From NCBI GenBank assembly GCA_947297555.1, contig CAMYTM010000038.1, positions 1 through 6,539 on the forward strand: a stretch of DNA of 6,539 nucleotides, read 5' to 3'. This DNA is from an uncultured Mycoplasmatota bacterium. Lineage in GTDB: Bacteria > Bacillota_I > Bacilli_A > RF39 > UBA660. Positions 1 through 5,164 of the stretch are shown here, piece by piece. The notes beneath the pieces were generated by a model, which made no database searches, was not told the DNA's origin, and saw only the letters and a list, made by a program, of their open reading frames with translations. The first letter of the stretch is position 1. Each line of letters starts with the position of its first letter. Both the position numbers and the translations under genes were made by a program.

Positions 1-104
1 CCCCCCCCCCCCCCCCCCATTTTTTTTTAAACCACAACACGCCATACGACATTCCCCTTAGTCTCGTGGGCTCGGAGATGTTTATAAGATACAGCCCCCC
101 CCCC
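1..104. other. Sequencing-adapter artefact (Nextera i7 read-through), not genomic
   Basis: The blocks match a complete Illumina Nextera i7 adapter in order. Bases 1-18 are poly-C and 20-28 poly-T. Bases 29-52 match the 24-base P7 flow-cell sequence at 18 positions. Bases 53-60 (TCCCCTTA) fit an 8-base index, one base from TCGCCTTA (N701). Bases 61-94 match the 34-base Nextera Read 2 transposon adapter with two mismatches, and 95-104 are poly-C. Five of the six P7 mismatches, and the index mismatch, are G to C. On the opposite strand this is C read as G, followed by poly-A then poly-G, as expected when a short insert is read through to the end on a two-colour instrument. Adapter identity rests on recalled adapter sequences; the order of blocks makes chance very unlikely. 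Confidence 0.96.
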
Positions 105-374
105 ACGATAATTTGGTAAAACGAATACTTCTCCATCTTCTAAATGCATTCCATCCCACCATGGTTTTAACAAAGTCATTATTACTCCGACAGGCTTTTC
201 ATTATCATAAGCAACAAAGAACAAATCAGGTGTTTTATCATAAAAATATTTAAACATTTTTGTTGCAGATTCTGTTGTCCATTTTTCTTCTAATACGGAA
301 TTATTATAATAATTTGCATATTCTTGAGCAAGTATTTCTATATCATTTTGATTTTTTATATGACTTATTTGCAT
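105..374 (-). CDS. GNAT-family N-acetyltransferase, N-terminal 90 residues only
   Basis: This is probably a GNAT acetyltransferase, a cytoplasmic enzyme that moves an acetyl group from acetyl-CoA to an amine; the substrate cannot be told. The fragment has an N-terminal helical region (about residues 7-45), a strand LFFVAYDNEKPVGVIMTLL (51-69) typical of the central GNAT sheet, and then EVFVLPNYR (82-90), which is the start of the acetyl-CoA-binding motif A (V-x-P-x-x-R-G-x-G). The genuine sequence stops exactly there, where adapter sequence begins. A full protein would need roughly 60-80 more residues. The frame stays open through the adapter to base 27 and would give a false tail containing SYKHLRAHET, which is translated Nextera adapter. 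The start at 374 has a good ribosome binding site (AGGAAGGA, complement of 384-391) about 9 bases upstream. It is divergent from the DUF4474 gene. Confidence 0.78.
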
Positions 375-492
375 TTTAAATCTTCCTTCCTTTTTATAAA
401 TATACTACAATTATGATAAAACTTCTACTTTTTCTAGTTACAAACCGCTACGTCTACGCGCTTTTTCTATACAATATACTAGGAGGTGAATC
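375..492. promoter_or_regulatory. Divergent intergenic spacer with ribosome binding sites for both flanking genes
   Basis: This 118-bp spacer lies between the divergently transcribed acetyltransferase and DUF4474 genes, so promoters for both should be here. The ribosome binding sites are clear: AGGAAGGA on the minus strand (384-391) and AGGAGGTG on the plus strand (481-488, four bases before the ATG at 493). Several AT-rich -10-like hexamers occur (TATGAT 412-417, TACAAT 470-475, TATACT 475-480), but none has a convincing -35 at proper spacing. The last two would place transcription starts inside the ribosome binding site, so I do not assign a promoter. A short GC-richer island at 446-460 holds the direct repeat CTACG-T-CTACG (448-458), possibly a regulator site, unproven. 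Confidence 0.5.
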
Positions 493-1401
493 ATGATTTA
501 TTTTATTATTGCTTTGGTTATTATAGTTATTATTCTTTTGGTTGATTTTTACGTAATTAAGAGAAAAAGAGTTATACATATCGTTCGTCACTTGAGCGAG
601 GAGGAAAAGTTATGTGAAGTGAATAAAGCATTAAATCCTTTCGGTTTTACTTTTGATGTAAAACAAGATATCGTAATTTCAAAAAATGACTCTTGGCAAA
701 GAGATATGGGCTATTCCGATTTTTTTGATTTAAAGGCACCTTTTTTAAACATGGTAATGGATTGTGAGCCTATTTATTTTGATTATGACCATAAACTTTA
801 TCGTATTGAGTTTTGGAAAGGACAATACGGAATTACAACTGGAGCAGAAGCAGGAATTTATATTCGCGATAAAGATTGTAAAAATCCTCATGAGTTTCGA
901 TGTGCTAATGATTCTGAAATTCTTCCTATGCAATTTGAACTGTACAAAAAATGCTTTTTGTTTAAAAGATGTGGTTTTACTTGGTGGCTTACTGGTTTTG
1001 ATGTAGGAAGATTTTCTAGACCTAAAGATTTAACTTTAAAAGTAGGAATACGTTTTCCAAATCAAAAAATGCAAGTTGCTTTTGTAGAAGGACTTTTAAA
1101 CGCTGGATATAATGCAAATAAAATTTCCGTATGTGGTTCTCTTATTTGTTTTACAATTTGTAAGCCGAAAAATTATAAGTTAAACCATTGTCATAAATTA
1201 GTGAAATGCTTTGTTCAAATTATTAATTATATTAATTGTTCTCTTTATATGTGGTTTACGAGATGTTTTCGTAGTACTCTTGATAAACTTACCTTTATAA
1301 GATATATGGCACCACATTTCTATCATTTCGTTATTAAACTAAGTATTCCTAGAAGAAAGCAGAAAAAGCATTGTAAGAAAAAAGGACATAAAAAATACTA
1401 A
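493..1401 (+). CDS. DUF4474-domain protein with N-terminal membrane anchor
   Basis: The function is unknown; I assign it to the DUF4474 family (Bacillota) from recalled conserved blocks. Residues 2-21 are a single strongly hydrophobic segment followed at once by KRKR, so the positive-inside rule predicts an anchored protein with its body in the cytoplasm. The domain covers about residues 40-275. Recognisable blocks are a W-Q-R-D-M-G-Y segment (68-74), MDCEPIYFDYD (89-99), the run FWKGQYGITTGAEAGIY (107-123), WWLTGFDVGRFS (164-175), VAFVEGLLNAGY (196-207) and TLDKL near 263. The C-terminus is a very basic tail ending KKKGHKKY. There are about 14 cysteines in 302 residues, unusual for an exported domain and consistent with a reducing, cytoplasmic location. 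The start is set by the strong AGGAGGTG site. It is monocistronic in this window and ends in a terminator shared with the convergent ATPase gene. Confidence 0.85.
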   Translation: MIYFIIALVIIVIILLVDFYVIKRKRVIHIVRHLSEEEKLCEVNKALNPFGFTFDVKQDIVISKNDSWQRDMGYSDFFDLKAPFLNMVMDCEPIYFDYDHKLYRIEFWKGQYGITTGAEAGIYIRDKDCKNPHEFRCANDSEILPMQFELYKKCFLFKRCGFTWWLTGFDVGRFSRPKDLTLKVGIRFPNQKMQVAFVEGLLNAGYNANKISVCGSLICFTICKPKNYKLNHCHKLVKCFVQIINYINCSLYMWFTRCFRSTLDKLTFIRYMAPHFYHFVIKLSIPRRKQKKHCKKKGHKKY

Positions 1402-1423
1402 GTAGTGGAGACTTAGTATTTTT
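1391..1423. terminator. Bidirectional rho-independent terminator between convergent genes
   Basis: AAAAATACTAAGT (1391-1403) pairs perfectly with ACTTAGTATTTTT (1411-1423), a 13-bp stem with a 7-base loop (AGTGGAG). T-runs follow the stem on the plus strand (to 1427) and there is a T-run on the minus strand made by the A-run at 1390-1395. The stop codon of the DUF4474 gene (1399-1401) lies in the left arm and that of the ATPase gene (1413-1415) in the right arm, so one hairpin serves both genes. The stem is AT-rich and only moderately stable. Confidence 0.85.
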
Positions 1424-3779
1424 GTTTTAATTTATGTGTAAGTTTTTCCTTTAGGTTTTTCACAAGTTCAAAGAATTGTGTTAAATAACGAAGAACTACT
1501 TCTGAAATTAGCATAAAGTTAATACATAATAAAGTTCCTTGTATTGACATATCTCTTGTAATTGCAAATAATTCTTTTAAGAATAGAATAGAAATCCATA
1601 ATCCTAAAGCACAGAATAGCCAAATTGCCCATTTGTATTTATCCATTGGTTTGCTAATATTATAAAGTACCATTAAACCAATTACAGCAAGCAAAATGGT
1701 AGAGGCAGAGGAAATGTCACTAGTGCTTGCATCAAAGATAGTTCCAAAAATGACCATGGCTGCTACAATAATGGTTCCTACTAAACCTCCTGGAAATGCT
1801 TTAAATAAAATATTTTTTAAAAAGTTTCCTTCTATTCTTTCTTTGTTTGGAACTTGGGATAGAAAAAAGGCTGGTATTCCAATCGTAAACATACTGATTA
1901 AAGAGATTTGCGATGGCTCTAAAGGATATCTTACATTAAAGAAAATAGCCAGAACAGAGATTAGGAAAGAAAAAATGTTTTTTACTAAAAATAGGCTTCC
2001 TGATCTTTGTAAATTATTTACAACTTGTCTTCCTTCTAAAACAACTTCTGGCATTTTTGAGAAGTCAGACTCTAAGAGTACTAATTGTGCCACTTGAACT
2101 GCAGCATCACTTCCACTCGCCATAGCAATAGAGCAATCGGCATCTTTGAGGGCTAGACAATCATTAACTCCATCTCCTGTCATTGCAACTGTATGTCCTT
2201 GTTCTTGTAGTAATTTTACAAATTTTCTTTTTTGTTCAGGCGTTACACGCCCAAACACAGTTTTGGTTAAAAGGGCATTGTTCATTTCTTCTTCTGTTGT
2301 AAGGGTTCTTGCATCAACGTATTCTAAAGCATTTTTGATACCAGCCACTTTCGCAATATGAGAAACAGTGATAGGATTATCTCCTGAAATCACTTTGATG
2401 CATACATTTTGGCTATGAAAATATTCAAATGTTTCTTTGGCATTTTTGCGAATAGGATTCGATAGAACTATAAAGGCATAAGGAATTGTTTCTTTTGTTA
2501 GTTGTTTTCCATCAACTCTACCTTCATATTTTCCAAATACCAAAACACGAAGTCCTTTACTGGCAAAGGTTTCAATTTGAGTTTGAAAGTTCTGAAAAGA
2601 GGAACTAAGTACAAACTCAGGTGCTCCTAAAACATAAGAATTATCTGGATAGTTCACCCCGCAATACTTAAATTCAGAAGAAAAACCAAATACCGATTCT
2701 GGTATTTTTTCTCTGGTATTTTTAAAATATTCTTTTAGGGCTTTCATCGTTACATTGTCTTCATTTTGTACACTTACAAAAGAGGCAATTTCTTTTTTTA
2801 GTATTTCTGGAGATTCTTTATAATTGTTTAGAATTTCAATTGAATCTACTTTCATCGTTCCATCTGTTATAGTTCCCGTCTTATCTACACATAACACATC
2901 TACTCTGGAAAGTGTTTCAATAGATTTCATATTATGAAGCAAAACTTTTTGTTTTGCAAGTCGCATAGAACTAATGGCAAGAGTCACACTAGCAAGTAAG
3001 AAGAGCCCTTCTGGTATCATGCCAATAACAGAAGCAACCATGGCCTGAATGCTTACCTTTAATGTTTCATGGGCAAAAATAAATTGTTCAATAAATAAAG
3101 TAAAACCAATGGGAATAATTACAATACCTGCTAATTTTACAATTTTATTTAAAGAACGAATTATTTCAGACTGTTCTTCTTTTTTGATGGCTTTGGCTTG
3201 TAATGTTAATTTTGAAATATAGGAATTTTCTCCCACTTTTGTTAAAACTGCATAACAACTTCCTGAAATAATGAAACTTCCTGATAATAATTCATCATTT
3301 TCTTGTTTTTCTATTTCATCTTCTTCTCCTGTTAGTAAAGATTCATTGACGCAAATTTTTCCTTTTAGCACCTTTGCATCTGCACATATTTGATTTCCAC
3401 TTTTTAGAAGGATTACATCATGTAAAACCAAATCTTCTACTCTAATTTCTTTTTCTTTTCCATCTCGTACGACAATTGCAGTTGGAGTATGTAACATTGT
3501 TAATTCATCAATTACTTTTTTAGAACGAATTTCTTGAATTATTCCTATACAGGTATTGGCAATAATAATAGGTAGAAAAGTTAAGTCACGAAAAGAACCT
3601 ACTATTATTAATAAAATCGCAATAATTAGAAAAACTAAGTTAAAATAAGTAAAAAGATTGTCTTTAATAATCTCCTTTATCGTTTTGGAAGGGGCTTCTA
3701 CTGGAATATTGCCCCAGCCTTTTTTGTAGTTTTCAATGGCTTCTTTTTCTGTTAAGCCTTGTATTTTATTCTTGTCCAT
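1413..3779 (-). CDS. P-type cation-transporting ATPase, CtpE-like (probable Ca2+)
   Basis: This is a complete 788-residue membrane pump that couples ATP hydrolysis to cation transport. In order it shows an N-terminal cytoplasmic segment; membrane helices at about 44-61 and 66-82; an actuator domain with the LTGE loop (149-152); helices at about 215-233 and 245-268, the second holding the PEGL motif (256-259) of the ion site; the phosphorylation motif DKTGT with aspartate 299; a nucleotide-binding region with K-G-L at 408-410; VISGDN (463-468); TGDGVND (534-540); then about six C-terminal helices (598-770). PEGL instead of the CPC or SPC of heavy-metal pumps, and the stretch around EYFHSQNVCIKVISGDN, resemble mycobacterial CtpE, reported to be a Ca2+ transporter. 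Substrate is inferred from that resemblance. LTGE is followed by glutamate, not the usual serine. Its ribosome binding site (AGAAGG) sits only two bases from the ATG. It has its own promoter, and terminators on both sides suggest monocistronic expression. Confidence 0.93.
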   Translation of the reverse strand: MDKNKIQGLTEKEAIENYKKGWGNIPVEAPSKTIKEIIKDNLFTYFNLVFLIIAILLIIVGSFRDLTFLPIIIANTCIGIIQEIRSKKVIDELTMLHTPTAIVVRDGKEKEIRVEDLVLHDVILLKSGNQICADAKVLKGKICVNESLLTGEEDEIEKQENDELLSGSFIISGSCYAVLTKVGENSYISKLTLQAKAIKKEEQSEIIRSLNKIVKLAGIVIIPIGFTLFIEQFIFAHETLKVSIQAMVASVIGMIPEGLFLLASVTLAISSMRLAKQKVLLHNMKSIETLSRVDVLCVDKTGTITDGTMKVDSIEILNNYKESPEILKKEIASFVSVQNEDNVTMKALKEYFKNTREKIPESVFGFSSEFKYCGVNYPDNSYVLGAPEFVLSSSFQNFQTQIETFASKGLRVLVFGKYEGRVDGKQLTKETIPYAFIVLSNPIRKNAKETFEYFHSQNVCIKVISGDNPITVSHIAKVAGIKNALEYVDARTLTTEEEMNNALLTKTVFGRVTPEQKRKFVKLLQEQGHTVAMTGDGVNDCLALKDADCSIAMASGSDAAVQVAQLVLLESDFSKMPEVVLEGRQVVNNLQRSGSLFLVKNIFSFLISVLAIFFNVRYPLEPSQISLISMFTIGIPAFFLSQVPNKERIEGNFLKNILFKAFPGGLVGTIIVAAMVIFGTIFDASTSDISSASTILLAVIGLMVLYNISKPMDKYKWAIWLFCALGLWISILFLKELFAITRDMSIQGTLLCINFMLISEVVLRYLTQFFELVKNLKEKLTHKLKQKY

Positions 3780-3808
3780 AACCTTCTCTTTTCTTTTATT
3801 CTTAATTT

Positions 3809-3837
3809 ATTGTATCAAATTGCTAGAATAAAGTCTA
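3809..3837 (-). promoter_or_regulatory. Predicted sigma-70-type promoter of the P-type ATPase gene
   Basis: Read on the minus strand, TAGACT (complement of 3832-3837; four of six bases match TTGACA) and TACAAT (complement of 3809-3814; five of six match TATAAT) are separated by exactly 17 bases. The predicted transcript start near 3802 would give a leader of about 20 bases that contains the AGAAGG ribosome binding site (3782-3787). It lies just downstream of the terminator of the metallopeptidase gene, which fits independent expression. No operator-like repeat is evident. Confidence 0.55.
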
Positions 3838-3857
3838 TGTTCTTCAGAACCAAAAGA

Positions 3858-3891
3858 AAAAAGGATTGTACTTAAAACTTCAATCCTTTTT
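3858..3891 (-). terminator. Rho-independent terminator of the metallopeptidase gene
   Basis: AAAAAGGATTG (3858-3868) pairs perfectly with CAATCCTTTTT (3881-3891), an 11-bp stem with a 12-base loop. On the minus strand the hairpin ends in a run of six Ts, then C and four more Ts. It lies 20 bases beyond the TAA at 3911-3913 and before the ATPase promoter. Its place after the distal end of the interrupted gene, with none visible near the in-frame TGA at 4904, supports treating 3911-6539 as one transcription unit. Confidence 0.82.
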
Positions 3892-3910
3892 CTAGAAAAT
3901 CCATTCTTGT

Positions 3911-4708
3911 TTATTTTAATTCTGGATATCCTTTAGATTCTATAGTGTCTAAATTCCAAATGGTTTCATCAAAATGAAGCGTATCTTGATAGAAAGATTT
4001 GGTATGAGTTTGTGTTTCTGTTGCTATTTTCAGTTTACTTTCTGTTTCTTCTGTTACACTACTAGATCCATGGGCTCCTGCATATTCATAACAGTTTTCC
4101 ATAGAAGCAATAATGTTTGCTATTGCTGCTCCTGTTACTTTATAAGGAACTTTTTCTATTTCTCCACTCATAAATCCTTCCATATCTCCTAAAGCAATTG
4201 CATTTTTAATGATTGGTTTGTCGTAAATATTTCCAACAATTCCACCATTGAATTCACTATTTTCAACAGGTTTGTATGTATTTTCGGTTTTGTGAATATT
4301 TACTTTTGAAATCACATTTTCCATAGTTCCACCTTTTTGGAAGGCTCCAACAATTCCTCCGTTTTCGGTAGTTGTGATTTCCATATTTCCTTCTACAAGT
4401 ACATTTTTAATGGTACCACCATATTTTCTACCAATAAATGTAGATACGTAAACTCCACTACCTTTAACATTCGCATTTTTAACGGAAATATTTTCAAATA
4501 TTGAATTAGCATTGTCAAAAGATGATACTACTGCTACACGATGTCTTCCTTCTAAAGTTATGTTTTCAAATTTTAAGTTTCTTAGAGTAGCACCATTGGT
4601 TAGTTTTATAAATGCTGTAACATCATCCGTTGTAGCCGTACCAATATTGGTAAAGTTTTTAATATTTACATTTTCTATTGTTCCCGTTACGGAAGTAAAC
4701 AATGACAT
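3911..4708 (-). CDS. GLUG-like beta-helix C-terminal part of the metallopeptidase, cut off by an in-frame TGA
   Basis: From the first internal ATG this part is 265 residues, but the same frame is open back to base 4903, adding 65 more residues that carry the start of a repeat unit. It is best read as the C-terminus of the metallopeptidase upstream. It consists of short repeated strands of the type G-T-I-x-N-V-x-I/V with glycine-rich turns (for example GTIENVNIKNF, GTIKNVLVEGN, NGGIVGAF, NGGIVGNIY), typical of GLUG and M26-associated right-handed beta-helix regions. The end, about FDETIWNLDTIESKGYPELK, resembles the usual closing segment of such proteins (tryptophan, then G-Y-P-x-L). No LPXTG or other C-terminal anchor is present. 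The ATG at 4708 falls in the middle of a repeat unit and has no ribosome binding site, so independent translation is unlikely. Without readthrough this part is probably not made. Confidence 0.8.
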   Translation of the reverse strand: MSLFTSVTGTIENVNIKNFTNIGTATTDDVTAFIKLTNGATLRNLKFENITLEGRHRVAVVSSFDNANSIFENISVKNANVKGSGVYVSTFIGRKYGGTIKNVLVEGNMEITTTENGGIVGAFQKGGTMENVISKVNIHKTENTYKPVENSEFNGGIVGNIYDKPIIKNAIALGDMEGFMSGEIEKVPYKVTGAAIANIIASMENCYEYAGAHGSSSVTEETESKLKIATETQTHTKSFYQDTLHFDETIWNLDTIESKGYPELK

Positions 4709-4733
4709 GTTTGTTAAATTAGATAATGTATGG

Positions 4734-5164
4734 CCATTTCCATCTAGTTTTCCTGTAAATGTTGAAGTAATTACAGAACCATTTCCTGTGTATCCTGTAA
4801 AGTCTAAATCGGTTTCTAATACATAGATTCCACCCGGATTCTCATTTAATTTTTGGAAATCTTCTATACTTGTTATCTTATTTTTTAATGTTTCTAGTTC
4901 AATTCAAATAGTAACAGTTGTTCCAACGGATCCTCCGATTAAACTTACATCGTTTCTTCCACCAAAATTCAATTGTAATTCTTTGGCTTTTACGTTTTCT
5001 ATTACACTGTATTCGGTTCTTACTGATAAGGCTCCCACGTTTGCTATATTCATTGGAATGTCTGTTCTTTCAAATACTAAGTCTTTTACATATCCAAAAC
5101 GAATTTTTTGGAAGATTGGAATTTTGTTTCCTATAATTTTATGACCATTTCCATCTAGTTTTCC
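4734..5164 (-). repeat. Pair of in-frame repeat units sharing the GKLDGNGH motif
   Basis: An identical 20-base sequence occurs at 4734-4753 and 5145-5164, 411 bases (137 codons) apart in the same frame, and encodes GKLDGNGH. The similarity is wider at protein level: a segment ending YGYYILDNDIDFSG before the upstream copy (near 5205-5280) parallels one ending GGIYVLETDLDFTG before the downstream copy (near 4788-4840). Both lead into T-F-x-GKLDGNGH. They are diverged copies of one module that lies on both sides of the TGA at 4904-4906, the main evidence that the stop interrupts a single protein. Confidence 0.85.
4904..4906 (-). other. In-frame TGA interrupting the metallopeptidase gene
   Basis: The minus-strand codons read V-T-I-TGA-I-E-L, and the frame is open for 330 codons beyond, to the TAA at 3911-3913. 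No frame change is needed to join the parts. The window's three other visible stops are TAA, and tryptophan is TGG in every gene, so code reassignment is not supported. A point nonsense mutation or a base error in the assembly explains it best. The original amino acid cannot be deduced. Confidence 0.9.

Noticed and set aside
1..104. Transposon end, homopolymer regulatory tract or unusual repeat at the left edge
   Set aside because: It matches the Nextera adapter block by block; the transposon-end similarity comes from the engineered Tn5 mosaic end in the kit adapter.
448..458. CTACG-T-CTACG direct repeat as an operator
   Set aside because: Too short and seen only once in the window; could be chance, so kept only as a remark on the spacer.
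745..1006. Short ORFs overlapping the DUF4474 gene on both strands
   Set aside because: They overlap conserved DUF4474 blocks in other frames and show no family resemblance or start signals.
1696..2361. Plus-strand ORFs opposite the ATPase gene (1696-2097, 2146-2361)
   Set aside because: They are shadows of the strongly supported ATPase coding frame, with no ribosome binding site and no recognisable domain.
3911..4708. A separate GLUG-repeat gene starting at the ATG at 4708
   Set aside because: That ATG lies inside a repeat unit and lacks a ribosome binding site, and the same frame is open back to the TGA with repeat sequence continuing.
4904..4906. Recoded TGA (Trp in code 4, Gly in code 25, or selenocysteine)
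   Set aside because: There is no other in-frame TGA in roughly 2,000 sense codons, tryptophan is always TGG, and all families point to Bacillota. No stem-loop resembling a SECIS element was evident just downstream.
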